Positions 19,003 to 27,994 of a DNA stretch of 64,000 bases are shown one piece after another (the stretch's first letter is position 1; every line of letters begins with the position of its first letter). Under the pieces are notes generated by a model. It saw nothing but the letters and a program-made list of their open reading frames with translations, was not told the DNA's origin and made no database searches. Source of the DNA: Arthrobacter sp. SX1312 (GTDB lineage: Bacteria > Actinomycetota > Actinomycetes > Actinomycetales > Micrococcaceae). The stretch is from NCBI RefSeq assembly GCF_002929295.1, contig NZ_PJIM01000003.1, forward strand, positions 186,001 to 250,000, in the 5' to 3' direction. Position numbers and translations under genes: made by a program.

Positions 19003-19962
19003 TCAGTCCCAGCTGCCGTAGACGGCTTCGGTGTTCGCCGTCAGCCGCGCGCACAGGGCGTCGAGGTCGGTGTCGAGGATTCCCGCCATGGCGCGCACGG
19101 TGTACGGCACGGCGTAGGACGCGTTGGGCCGGCCGCGGTAGGGATGCGGGGTGAGGAAGGGGGCGTCCGTCTCCGTCAGGACGAGCGCGGGATCGGCCAC
19201 GAGGAGGGCCTCGCGCAGGTTCGCGGCATTCTTGAACGTCACGGTGCCCGCGAAGGACATGTACCAGCCGTGCTCGTTGCAGGTCCGGGCGAGCTCGGCG
19301 TCGCCCGAGAAGCAGTGCAGCACCACGCGGTCCGGCGCGGTGTCGGAGAGCAGCGTCGCCACGACGTCGTCGTGCGCCTCGCGGTCGTGGATCTGCAGCG
19401 CCCTGCCCAGCCGTCGGGCGATGTCGAGGTGGCTGCGGAAGGACGCCAACTGGCTGCCCCGGCCGTCCTCGCCGGTGCGGAAGTAGTCGAGGCCCGTCTC
19501 GCCGAGCGCGCGGATGCGGGGCCCGGCGGCGAGCTGCTCGATCTCCGTGAGGGCGTCGTCGAGCGTCCCCGCGGCGGCCAGCAGGGGTGCCTCGTTGGGG
19601 TGCAGGGCGACCGCCCCGAGGAGCCGCCGGTCCTGCTCGACGACGGCGGCGGTGAAGCGCGAGGACGCCAGGTCCGTTCCGACCTGGACGGCGCCCCGCA
19701 CACCGGCGGCCGCTGCGGCGTCGAGGGCCTCGCCGATGGTGACCTCCACCGCCCCCTCCCGGAAGTCGAAGTGCGTGTGGTTGTCGATCACGGGCACGGG
19801 CAGCGGCTCCGGCAGCGGCAGGTACTCACCCCTGCGGCGGCGTCGGGCCGCGGCGCCGTCCCCGGCGCCGTCGGACGTCCCGGCCTCCTCCGGTTCGCGG
19901 TAGGCGGGCGGCGTCTGCCCCACCGCGTAGGGGTGGGGGACGGGCAGCACGCTGGTACACAT
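19003..19962 (-). CDS. tatD: TatD-family metal-dependent DNase
   Basis: 319 residues. TIM-barrel metallohydrolase with ligands visible as DNHTHFDF, GETGLDYFR, LQIHDREAHDD, VVLHCFSGD and LTETDAPFL. The family comprises 3'-5' exonucleases or deoxyribonucleases acting in DNA repair and turnover. About 55 residues precede the first metal motif, longer than usual and charged (ARRRRRGEY), probably disordered. The ATG at 19962 is seven bases after TAGGCT, so leaderless. It is upstream of rsmA as in many Actinobacteria. Confidence 0.92.
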   Translation of the reverse strand: MCTSVLPVPHPYAVGQTPPAYREPEEAGTSDGAGDGAAARRRRRGEYLPLPEPLPVPVIDNHTHFDFREGAVEVTIGEALDAAAAAGVRGAVQVGTDLASSRFTAAVVEQDRRLLGAVALHPNEAPLLAAAGTLDDALTEIEQLAAGPRIRALGETGLDYFRTGEDGRGSQLASFRSHLDIARRLGRALQIHDREAHDDVVATLLSDTAPDRVVLHCFSGDAELARTCNEHGWYMSFAGTVTFKNAANLREALLVADPALVLTETDAPFLTPHPYRGRPNASYAVPYTVRAMAGILDTDLDALCARLTANTEAVYGSWD

Positions 19963-19969
19963 GGTGCCC

Positions 19970-19975
19970 AGCCTA
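19970..19975 (-). promoter_or_regulatory. Leaderless -10 for tatD
   Basis: TAGGCT, 7 nt, then the ATG at 19962. Confidence 0.6.
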
Positions 19976-20149
19976 GTTGTGGTACGGAACTATTTGCCCG
20001 GGAAGCAGGTTGAGCTAGTAACCTGTTGAATCATTCAGCTCGGCCAGTCCTGCCCAGCGCCGGAACGGCCGCTGCCGTTCCCTGCGTGTCGAGCGATCCC
20101 GGCCCTTCGGCGCCGCTCGGCGCGGCAGCCGCACGCATGGAGGATAGCC

Positions 20150-21169
20150 ATGGACGTCCAGCACAACATCGCCGAGGTGGCTGCGGACCCACGGCTCGTG
20201 ACGACGCCGGACCCGGACGCCGCGGGCTTCTACGCCATCGCCGCGCGCATCCTCGACTCCATCCAGACGGTGATCGACGGCAAGCCCGAGGCCGCGCGCC
20301 TCGCCCTCACGGTCCTCCTGGCCCAGGGCCACCTGCTCCTCGAGGACGTGCCGGGGGTCGGGAAGACCCTGCTCGCGAAGACCCTCGCCCGGACGATCGA
20401 CTGCACCGTGAACCGCATCCAGTTCACCCCGGACCTGCTGCCCTCGGACGTCACCGGGGTGTCCATCTACAACCAGGACTCCCGTCGGTTCGAGTTCCGG
20501 CCCGGCCCGGTCTTCGCGAACATCGTCATCGGCGACGAGATCAACCGCGCCTCCGCCAAGACGCAGTCCTCCCTCCTCGAATGCATGGAGGAGCACCAGG
20601 TGACCGTGGACGGGCACACGCACCTGCTCGGCGACCCGTTCATGGTGGTCGCGACGCAGAACCCGATCGAGATGGAGGGTACCTACCCCCTCCCCGAGGC
20701 GCAGCGCGACCGCTTCATGGCCCGCATCTCCATGGGCTACCCCGACGCGCGCGCGGAGGCCGACATGCTGGAGACCCACCAGTCCGTGTCACCGCTCGCG
20801 GCCATCCGCCCGGTGGCGAGCGTGGAGGACATCGCCGGGATGATGCGGCAGGTCCGCGGGGTGTACGTCTCGCCGGCGGTGAAGGACTACACCGTGGCCA
20901 TCGGCCGCGCCACCCGGGAGCACCCCCGGCTGAGGCTCGGCGCGAGCCCGCGGTCGCTGCTGCAGTTGCTGCGGGCAGCGAAGGCCGGCGCCGCCCTGGA
21001 GGGACGCGACTTCGTGCTCCCCGATGACATCGCGGCGATCGCCGACGCCGTCCTCGCCCACCGGCTGCTGCTCGACCGCAAGGCCACGAGCGCCGGGGAG
21101 ACGGCGTCGAGCATCGTGGCGGACGTGCTCTCCCGCGTCCCCGTGGCCCGGGAGGCGCCCCGGCGATGA
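20150..21169 (+). CDS. MoxR-family AAA ATPase
   Basis: 339 residues. Walker A VPGVGKTLLAK, Walker B VIGDEINRASAKTQ, sensor region VATQNPIEMEGTYPLPEAQ and the C-terminal AAA lid. MoxR ATPases act as chaperones that assemble or activate protein complexes, usually with DUF58/VWA partners, and here the DUF58 gene follows 48 bases on. GGAGG precedes the ATG. Upstream at 20006-20025, CAGGTT-N8-AACCTG is a small inverted repeat that could be an operator. Confidence 0.93.
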   Translation: MDVQHNIAEVAADPRLVTTPDPDAAGFYAIAARILDSIQTVIDGKPEAARLALTVLLAQGHLLLEDVPGVGKTLLAKTLARTIDCTVNRIQFTPDLLPSDVTGVSIYNQDSRRFEFRPGPVFANIVIGDEINRASAKTQSSLLECMEEHQVTVDGHTHLLGDPFMVVATQNPIEMEGTYPLPEAQRDRFMARISMGYPDARAEADMLETHQSVSPLAAIRPVASVEDIAGMMRQVRGVYVSPAVKDYTVAIGRATREHPRLRLGASPRSLLQLLRAAKAGAALEGRDFVLPDDIAAIADAVLAHRLLLDRKATSAGETASSIVADVLSRVPVAREAPRR

Positions 21170-21217
21170 CAGTCCCCCGTTCCGGCACCCCCACCTCCTA
21201 GCGTCCGGCGGCCCCTG

Positions 21218-22756
21218 ATGAACCTCATCGAGAAGCTCCCCTCGGGCCTCCTCACCGTGCGCGGCTGGGGATTCGTCCTGACCGCAGTGGTCGCCCTGCT
21301 CTTCGCGCAGGTCCTCGGACGCCGGGACCTCCTGTACGTGGGGATCCTGCTGCTCGCCCTGCCGCTGGCCTCCGTCGTCGTCCTCCGGCTCGTCAAACCG
21401 CGGTTCACGGTGGGCCGCCGGTTCCAGCCGCAGACCATGGAGATCGGCTCCACGACGACCGTCACGCTCTCCCTGACGGCGAGCGTCGCGGGCGGGGCGA
21501 GCATCGCCATGGAGGAGCAGCTCCCCGCGCGATTCGGCCAGGCACCCCGGTTCAGCTACCCCTCGCGCAGACCCACCCGCGACGGCGTCTCCCTCTACGA
21601 GTACCGGATCCGCTCCACCTCGCGAGGCGTCTACGAGATCGGGCCCGTCACCGCCGAGTTCACGGATCCGTTCGGCCTCGGGAGATCGCGCCACGTCCTC
21701 GGCACGGCGGACCCGCTGGTCGTCACCCCCGCGCCGGTCGAGCTGCTCGTCTCCGCGCTCGCCGGGTCCCGCGGCAACGACGGCATGGCCGCGACCCGGC
21801 GCCAGGCCAACCCGAGCGACGACGACGTCATGACCCGCGAGTACCGGTACGGCGATTCGCTGCGGCGCGTGCACTGGGCCGCGACGGCACGTCACAGCGA
21901 GCTCATGGTGCGGCAGGAGGAATCGGTCACCACGCCGCAGGCCACCCTGCTGCTGGACCAGCGGCACCACAGCTTCAGCACCGGTCTCAGCGCGGTCTTC
22001 GGCGGAGACGCCGCCGCCGACAGCGCGCTGTTCACGTCGCCGACCTTCGAGTGGGCCGTCACGGCCGCCATGTCGATCAGCGCGCACCTGCTCGAACGCA
22101 GCTACGCGCTGCGGTTCCTGGACCAGCAGGGGGCGCCCGCCCTCCTGCACTCGCCCTCGGCGGCGTTCCCGGCCGAGGAGGAGCACCACGGGCAGGGCGC
22201 CGTCGAGGGCATCGCCGAGGGGCTCGCGGCGCTCGAACTCGCGCCCGAGGCCGGGCACCGCACGCAGGGCCACGTCGAACACTCGGGCAGCACCGCCGTG
22301 CGGGCCGGTGAGGCGGCGCGCAGCGCGGTGCGCCGTGTACGCCGGGGCGCCTCCGAGGTTCCCCCGAAGACCCCGCACGCCAGGACCCCGCACGCCGCCT
22401 TCGGCGACGACCTCCTGGACCGGCTCGCCGCGAACCGGCACCGCGGGCCGCTGATCGCCGTCCTCGGCCTGATCACCACGGAGGACGCACGGGCCCTGGC
22501 CTCGGCGTCCGACTACGGGTCGCCGGCCTACGCCATCCTCGCCACCGACCGTCCCGCCGAGTCGCAGCCCCAGCTCGCCATCCTGCGGGATGCCGGCTGG
22601 CATGCCACGGCGGCCTCGCCCTCGGCGAAGCTGCCGGTCGTCTGGGCCGGCCTCGAACACGCCGTCGGCCGGACGTCCGCGCACGCCTCCCCGGCCGCCG
22701 CGGCGACGTCGTCCGGGCGTTCCTCACGCGCCCCCGTGCCCGGGGGGCGGGGATGA
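21218..22756 (+). CDS. DUF58 domain membrane protein
   Basis: 512 residues. Two hydrophobic segments at the N-terminus (about 17-60), then a beta-rich domain, and the DUF58 motif at about 206-235 (REYRYGDSLRRVHWAATARH). The C-terminal third is long and less conserved. Partner of MoxR ATPases; in Actinobacteria this trio is linked to envelope biology, exact role not known. It overlaps the next gene by ATGA at 22753-22756. Confidence 0.88.
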   Translation: MNLIEKLPSGLLTVRGWGFVLTAVVALLFAQVLGRRDLLYVGILLLALPLASVVVLRLVKPRFTVGRRFQPQTMEIGSTTTVTLSLTASVAGGASIAMEEQLPARFGQAPRFSYPSRRPTRDGVSLYEYRIRSTSRGVYEIGPVTAEFTDPFGLGRSRHVLGTADPLVVTPAPVELLVSALAGSRGNDGMAATRRQANPSDDDVMTREYRYGDSLRRVHWAATARHSELMVRQEESVTTPQATLLLDQRHHSFSTGLSAVFGGDAAADSALFTSPTFEWAVTAAMSISAHLLERSYALRFLDQQGAPALLHSPSAAFPAEEEHHGQGAVEGIAEGLAALELAPEAGHRTQGHVEHSGSTAVRAGEAARSAVRRVRRGASEVPPKTPHARTPHAAFGDDLLDRLAANRHRGPLIAVLGLITTEDARALASASDYGSPAYAILATDRPAESQPQLAILRDAGWHATAASPSAKLPVVWAGLEHAVGRTSAHASPAAAATSSGRSSRAPVPGGRG

Positions 22757-25209
22757 CCTCCACCCTCCCCCGTGCGGCCTCGTCGCCGGCTCCCCCGGTG
22801 GCGCGACCGGCGCTGGCGGCGCCTCCGAGCGATCCCTGGCACTGGGTCGTCACGGGGAGCGTGCTGCTCGCCGTGCTCGCCGCCTCCACGAGCCTCAACG
22901 GCGTCGTCGAGCCGTGGACGTGGCTCCTTCCCGTGCTCCAGACGCTCGTCCCCGTGCTCCTCGCCATGGCGCTCACCCGGACCCTGCGCCTGAACGGCGC
23001 ACTCACCGCGCTGGTCGGCCTCCTCGCGCTCGTCGGGGCGCTCACGGCGCGGTTCTTCCCGCGGCAGAGCATCCTCGGCGTCATCCCGGGGCCGGGAACC
23101 CCGCTCGAACTGCAGCGCCTCCTCGCCCAGGCGGAGGAGACCGTCGTCTCGCAGGTGGCGCCCGTGCTGCCCGGAGCGGGCCTCGTGCTGGTCCTGTGCG
23201 CCGCCCTGGGTCTCATCGCCATCGTCATCGACCTCGTCTCCACGACCATCTGCATGCCGGCGGCCAGCGGACTCGGGCTCTTCGCGATCCTGATCACCCC
23301 CGCCGTCGTGAAGCCCGACGGCGTGGGGATGCCCGCCTTCGTGGCCACCGTCCTGGCGTTCCTGCTGCTCCTGGCGCTCGCGCAGCGGCGGGAGGACCGC
23401 CTCGCCTCCGGCGGTGCGCGCACCTCCGCCGGCTTCGCGGGCCGGAGCGCGATCATCGGCGCGGCAGCCCTCGCCGTGACGATGGCCCTGCCGCTCACCA
23501 TCCCGGGGTTCAACTCCGGGGCCTTCCCGCAGGGCTCCCGGCTCAACGTGTGGGGCACCGCCACCGGGCTGAACCCCGCGGTGACCCTCGGCAACGACCT
23601 CCGCAACCCCACCGGCTTCGGCCGGATCACCTACTCCACCAACTCGGACGCCCCCCTGTACCTCCGCGCGGTCACCCTCGAGGACTTCAGCGGCAGGCGC
23701 TGGGAGCCCGACCAGCGGATCAACGACCGCGAGACGGGCGTGGCCGAGATCGGGGCGGAGGCGGGCACGCCCGAGAACCCACCCGCGAGCGACACCGTGT
23801 TCACGCGCGTCAGCACGCAGAGCTACGCGAGCCCCTGGCTCGTGGCCCCCTACGCGCCGACGGGCGTGGCGAACCTGGCCGGGGCGTGGGCCTGGGATCC
23901 GGCGAACCTCTCCATCCTCGCCACCGACGGCGGATCGACGGCACGCCAGGACTACCTGGTGCAGAGCCGCGCCGCGGACCTGACGCGCGAGGGGCTCGGC
24001 GTGATCGGCCCCGCGGACCCGGACGCCGTCGCGGAGGTCTTCATGGACCTGCCGGACGACACCCCGGAGATCGTCCGCACCCGGACCGCGGAGGTCACGG
24101 ACGAGTTCGTGAATCCCTACGACAAGGCCCTCGCCATCCAGAGCTACCTGCGGAGCCCCGACTTCTCCTACTCGGTGGAGGCCCCCGTGGACGGCGGGTA
24201 CGACGGCAACGGCATGGACGTCATGGCCCGCTTCCTCGAGGAGAAGTCCGGGTACTGCGTGCACTACGCGGGCACCATGGCGGTCATGGCGCGTGCGGCG
24301 GGCATCCCCAGCCGCGTGGCGATCGGCTACACCCCCGGCAGTCCCACGGGCGACACCGAGGAGGGCCCGCTGGGCACGGAGCTCCGCGAGTTCGTCGTCG
24401 ATTCCCGCAACGCGCACGCGTGGCCCGAGCTGTACTTCGAGGGCGTGGGGTGGGTCCAGTTCGAGCCCACGCCGTCCCGTGGCGTGGTGCCCACCTATGC
24501 GCAGCAGGCGTTCTCGCCGGTCGGGCCGCGCGCGGACGATTCCGATGCGCTGAACCCCGGGGGCAACCCGGATCCGCTGGACCCCTCGGCGGCCCCGACG
24601 GACGCCGCGCAGGACGGCGTGGAGGCCCGCGGCGGGGCGGCGCAGGACGACGCCCGACCCGTGGCGAACGTGGCGGCCGGGCTCGGCCTGGTGCTGCTCG
24701 CGCTCCTGCCGTTCCTCCTGCGGACGGCGAGGACCCGCGCCCGGCGCCGCACCGTCGTCGTCCGCGACGCGGCAGGTGCCACGGACGGTACTGCCGGCGG
24801 CAGGGCGGCGACCGCGGCCTGGGCCGAGACGACGGAGATCGCCGGCGACTACGGCTACCGGCTGGAACCCACCGACACACCCCGGACCTTCGCCGGGCGG
24901 CTCACCCGCGACGCCGGGTTCGAGGGCGATCCCGCCACGTCCCTCTCACGCCTGCGCACGGCCTACGAGTTCGAGGAGTACGCGGACCACGGCACCGGGA
25001 ACCCCGGCTCCCCCGGGTACGTCCCGGCGCCCGGGCGCTGGTCCGTCCCGGCGTCGACCCGCACGCGGCCGGCCGCCGGGCCCCGCTGGGACGACGTCGA
25101 CACCGTCACGCGGGCACTCCGGGCGAACAGCACGTGGTCCACCCGGGTCAGGGCGCGGCTGTTGCCGCAGTCGCTGCTCAACCGGTTCCGGAGCAGCGAA
25201 CGCCGCTGA
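22753..25209 (+). CDS. Transglutaminase-like membrane protein (DUF3488/TgpA type)
   Basis: 818 residues. About six N-terminal membrane segments (to ~residue 255), an outside transglutaminase-like domain with the Cys (GYCVHYAGTMAVMAR), His (NAHAWPELYF) and downstream Asp/Thr region (WVQFEPTPS) in place, one more membrane segment near 640-660 and a cytoplasmic C-terminal DUF4129-like tail. Third gene of the MoxR-DUF58-TgpA operon. The family could be a protease, protein crosslinker or envelope remodelling enzyme; the catalytic Cys is intact, so activity is plausible. Confidence 0.9.
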   Translation: MTSTLPRAASSPAPPVARPALAAPPSDPWHWVVTGSVLLAVLAASTSLNGVVEPWTWLLPVLQTLVPVLLAMALTRTLRLNGALTALVGLLALVGALTARFFPRQSILGVIPGPGTPLELQRLLAQAEETVVSQVAPVLPGAGLVLVLCAALGLIAIVIDLVSTTICMPAASGLGLFAILITPAVVKPDGVGMPAFVATVLAFLLLLALAQRREDRLASGGARTSAGFAGRSAIIGAAALAVTMALPLTIPGFNSGAFPQGSRLNVWGTATGLNPAVTLGNDLRNPTGFGRITYSTNSDAPLYLRAVTLEDFSGRRWEPDQRINDRETGVAEIGAEAGTPENPPASDTVFTRVSTQSYASPWLVAPYAPTGVANLAGAWAWDPANLSILATDGGSTARQDYLVQSRAADLTREGLGVIGPADPDAVAEVFMDLPDDTPEIVRTRTAEVTDEFVNPYDKALAIQSYLRSPDFSYSVEAPVDGGYDGNGMDVMARFLEEKSGYCVHYAGTMAVMARAAGIPSRVAIGYTPGSPTGDTEEGPLGTELREFVVDSRNAHAWPELYFEGVGWVQFEPTPSRGVVPTYAQQAFSPVGPRADDSDALNPGGNPDPLDPSAAPTDAAQDGVEARGGAAQDDARPVANVAAGLGLVLLALLPFLLRTARTRARRRTVVVRDAAGATDGTAGGRAATAAWAETTEIAGDYGYRLEPTDTPRTFAGRLTRDAGFEGDPATSLSRLRTAYEFEEYADHGTGNPGSPGYVPAPGRWSVPASTRTRPAAGPRWDDVDTVTRALRANSTWSTRVRARLLPQSLLNRFRSSERR

Positions 25210-25238
25210 CGCCGCGGGTTGGGGACGCGGCATCGGAA

Positions 25239-25277
25239 CGCACGAAGGCCGGCACCTCAGGTGCCGGCCTTCGTGCG
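25239..25277. terminator. Bidirectional terminator after the MoxR operon
   Basis: A perfect 18-bp inverted repeat (25239-25256 and 25260-25277) with a 3-base loop lies between convergent genes. Confidence 0.9.
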
Positions 25278-25291
25278 TGGTCCCGGGAGGT

Positions 25292-26773
25292 CTAGGAGGC
25301 GTAGGGGTCCGCGATCCCCACGTACTGCGTGTACAGGTACTCCTCGATGCCCTCCGCGCCGCCCTCGCGGCCGAGGCCCGACTGCTTGACGCCGCCGAAG
25401 GGTGCCGCGGCGTTGGACACGACCCCGGCGTTGAGCCCCAGCATGCCGGTGTCCAGCCGCTCGCCCATCCGCAGGCCGCGGTTCAGGTCGCGTGTGAAGA
25501 CGTAGGCGACGAGGCCGTACTCGGTGTCGTTGGCCAGTTCCACCGCTTCGTCCTCGGTGCCGAACGTGATGATCGGCGCCACGGGGCCGAAGATCTCCTC
25601 CTGCATGATGCGCGAGGACCGGGGCACGTCCTTCAGTACGGTGGCCTGGTAGAAGTAGCCGTCGCCCGTCACGGGGGCGCCTCCGGTGACGGCGACCGCG
25701 CCGTCGCCGACGGCCGCGGTGACGAGCTCGTGGACCTTGTCCCGGCTCTTCCGGTCGATCAGCGGGCCGAGCTTCGAGGCGTCCTCCGTGCCGCGCGCCG
25801 GGGTCATGCCCTCCATGCGCTCGGCCAGAGCCGCGGCGAAGCGGTCGGCCACCGATTCGTGGACGATGAAGCGGTTGGCAGCGGTGCAGGCCTCACCCAT
25901 GTTCCGGAGCTTCGCGAGCATCGCGCCGGTCACTGCGGCGTCGAGGTCGGCGTCCTCGAACACCACGAACGGCGCATTGCCGCCGAGCTCCATGGAGGTC
26001 CGCAGCACGTTCTTCGACGCGGCCGCGAGGAGGTTGCGGCCCACCGGGGTGGAGCCCGTGAAGGAGAGCTTGCGCAGGCGCGCATCCTCGATGAGGGGCC
26101 CGGTGACGTCCCCGGCCGTGGTGGTGTTGACGATGTTCAGCACACCGGCGGGAAGTCCTGCCTCCTGCAGGACGGTGGCGAACAGCGAAGAGGTGAGTGG
26201 GGTCAGGTTGGCGGGCTTGAGCACCATCGTGCAGCCGGCGGCGATGGCCGGCGCGATCTTCCGGGTCGCCATGGCCAGCGGGAAGTTCCACGGCGTGATG
26301 AGCAGGCACGGTCCCACGGGCTTCTTGCTCACGAGCAGGCGCGACTTCCCGTCCGGGGAGACCGAGTACCGGCCCGAGGTGCGTACGGCCTCCTCGGAGA
26401 ACCACCGCAGGAACTCCGCGCCGTAGGTGACCTCGCCGCGCGCCTCGGCCAGCGGCTTGCCCATCTCGAGGGTCATCAGCAGGGCGAACTCGTCGGCGCG
26501 CGCGGTGACGAGGTCGAAGGCACGCCGCAGGATCTCGCCCCGCTCGCGCGGAGCGGTGCGCGCCCAGCCGGCCTGCGCGGCGACGGCGGCGTCGAGCGCG
26601 GCCATGCCATCCCCGGGGGTGGCGTCAGCCAGCGTGAGCAGGGTGCGGCCGGTCGCCGGGTCCTCGACGTCGAACGTGGCTCCGGACGACGACGCCCGCC
26701 ACTCCCCGTCGATGAGGAGCCCGGTGGGCACCTTGTCGAGTACTGCCTTCTCCTGGTCGGCGGTGACAGCCAT
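25292..26773 (-). CDS. gabD: NAD(P)+-dependent succinate-semialdehyde dehydrogenase-like aldehyde dehydrogenase
   Basis: 493 residues. Catalytic Cys in NMGEACTAANRF, general-base Glu in MELGGNAPF, cofactor motif LSFTGSTPVGRNL and the ITPWNFPLAMATRK entry motif. Sequence style matches GabD-type enzymes of 4-aminobutyrate and semialdehyde catabolism; the exact aldehyde is inferred. GAAGGAG lies seven bases before the ATG at 26773, so the extension to 26818 is not used. No aminotransferase gene is adjacent. Confidence 0.88.
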   Translation of the reverse strand: MAVTADQEKAVLDKVPTGLLIDGEWRASSSGATFDVEDPATGRTLLTLADATPGDGMAALDAAVAAQAGWARTAPRERGEILRRAFDLVTARADEFALLMTLEMGKPLAEARGEVTYGAEFLRWFSEEAVRTSGRYSVSPDGKSRLLVSKKPVGPCLLITPWNFPLAMATRKIAPAIAAGCTMVLKPANLTPLTSSLFATVLQEAGLPAGVLNIVNTTTAGDVTGPLIEDARLRKLSFTGSTPVGRNLLAAASKNVLRTSMELGGNAPFVVFEDADLDAAVTGAMLAKLRNMGEACTAANRFIVHESVADRFAAALAERMEGMTPARGTEDASKLGPLIDRKSRDKVHELVTAAVGDGAVAVTGGAPVTGDGYFYQATVLKDVPRSSRIMQEEIFGPVAPIITFGTEDEAVELANDTEYGLVAYVFTRDLNRGLRMGERLDTGMLGLNAGVVSNAAAPFGGVKQSGLGREGGAEGIEEYLYTQYVGIADPYAS

Positions 26774-26920
26774 TGTGAGCTCCTTCGGGAAGATTCGGGG
26801 CGCGCCCCGTCGGGGCATTCCCGCTCACGCTAGACCGGGCGATGAACGGGTGTCCAGTAGGGGCTGCACCACGGAACCGGCTTCCCTTTGGACGAGTGCA
26901 CAGCACCGGCACGCGTTCGA

Positions 26921-27913
26921 TCAGCGCGCGGCGATCACCGCGGCATACAGTTCCCGCTTGCTGACGCGGGCCTCTTCCGCGACCGCCGCCACGGCATCCT
27001 TGAGGCGCATCCCGCCGTCGATGAGCGCGTTGACGTCCGCCACGTGGTCCTCGGGCCGTGAGGGCGGCGCCTCCGGGGCGCCGGCGAGGACCACGGCGAT
27101 CTCCCCGCGCACCTCGTTCTCCTGCGCCCATTGGAGGAGCTCGAGGAGTGATCCGCGGATGACCTGTTCGTGCACCTTGGTCAGTTCGCGGGCCACGGCG
27201 GCCTGCCGGTCCGAGCCGAACGCCTGCTGCAGCGAGCGGAGCATCGCCTCGAGGCGGTGCGGGGCCTCGAAGAACACCATCGTGCGGCGCTCCGCGGCGA
27301 GGTCGGCGAGGCGCCCCGCCCGCACGCCCGGCTTGCGGGGCAGGAACCCCTCGAAACAGAACCGGTCGGTGGGCAGCCCGGACAGGGCGAGCGCCGCGAG
27401 CACCGCGGACGCACCGGGCACCGCCGTCAGGTCGAGGCCCTCGGCGACCGCGGCCTCGACCAGGCGGTAGCCGGGGTCCGAGACCGAGGGCATGCCGGCG
27501 TCGGTCACCATCAGCAGGGTCGCGCCGTCCCGGACGAGGTCGAGCAGCTCGGGCGTCCGCTCGGCCTCGTTGTGCTCGTGGTAGCTGATCACCCGGCCCG
27601 TCACCGTGACGCCGAGTGCCTGCACCAGGCGGTGGAGCCGGCGCGTGTCCTCGGCTGCGACGACGTCGGCGGTGTGGAGGAGGCCGATCAGGCGCTCGGT
27701 CGCGTCCCCCATGTTGCCGATGGGCGTCGCCGCGAGGACGATCCGCCCCCGGCCGCTGTCGTCGCCCGCGGTGCCGCGGTAGGCCGTGATGGGGCTCCGG
27801 ACGGCGTCGTCGGGCCGGTCCGTCTCCTGCGCCTCGTCGGGCGCCTCCCCCTCATGCGCCGAGGGGTCCTCCCGGACGGAGTCGGGGGCGTCGTCGTCGA
27901 ATGGCTGGTTCAC
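26921..27913 (-). CDS. rsmI: 16S rRNA (cytidine1402-2'-O)-methyltransferase RsmI
   Basis: 330 residues. Typical motifs: IVLAATPIGNMGDATERL, VVAAEDTRRLHRL, LMVTDAGMPSVSDPG and LTAVPGASAVLAAL; the C-terminal part carries the RsmI HTH-like tail (DAVAAVAEEARVSKRELY). It methylates C1402 in the 16S decoding centre. An acidic ~55-residue N-terminal extension is unlike E. coli RsmI. GTG start at 27913, six bases after TAGGCT. Divergent from pmt, an arrangement common in this group. Confidence 0.94.
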   Translation of the reverse strand: MNQPFDDDAPDSVREDPSAHEGEAPDEAQETDRPDDAVRSPITAYRGTAGDDSGRGRIVLAATPIGNMGDATERLIGLLHTADVVAAEDTRRLHRLVQALGVTVTGRVISYHEHNEAERTPELLDLVRDGATLLMVTDAGMPSVSDPGYRLVEAAVAEGLDLTAVPGASAVLAALALSGLPTDRFCFEGFLPRKPGVRAGRLADLAAERRTMVFFEAPHRLEAMLRSLQQAFGSDRQAAVARELTKVHEQVIRGSLLELLQWAQENEVRGEIAVVLAGAPEAPPSRPEDHVADVNALIDGGMRLKDAVAAVAEEARVSKRELYAAVIAAR

Positions 27914-27919
27914 CGGACC

Positions 27920-27925
27920 AGCCTA
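27920..27925 (-). promoter_or_regulatory. Leaderless -10 for rsmI
   Basis: TAGGCT, 6 nt, then the GTG at 27913. It faces the pmt promoter 57 bases away. Confidence 0.6.
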
Positions 27926-27982
27926 GCGCTCCGCACCGGCCAGGCAACCGGCCGGGTGCGGAGCCCGCGCCTCCACCGCCGG

Positions 27983-27988
27983 TAGCAT
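27983..27988 (+). promoter_or_regulatory. Leaderless -10 for pmt
   Basis: TAGCAT, 6 nt, then the GTG at 27995. Confidence 0.55.
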
Positions 27989-27994
27989 GGCAGG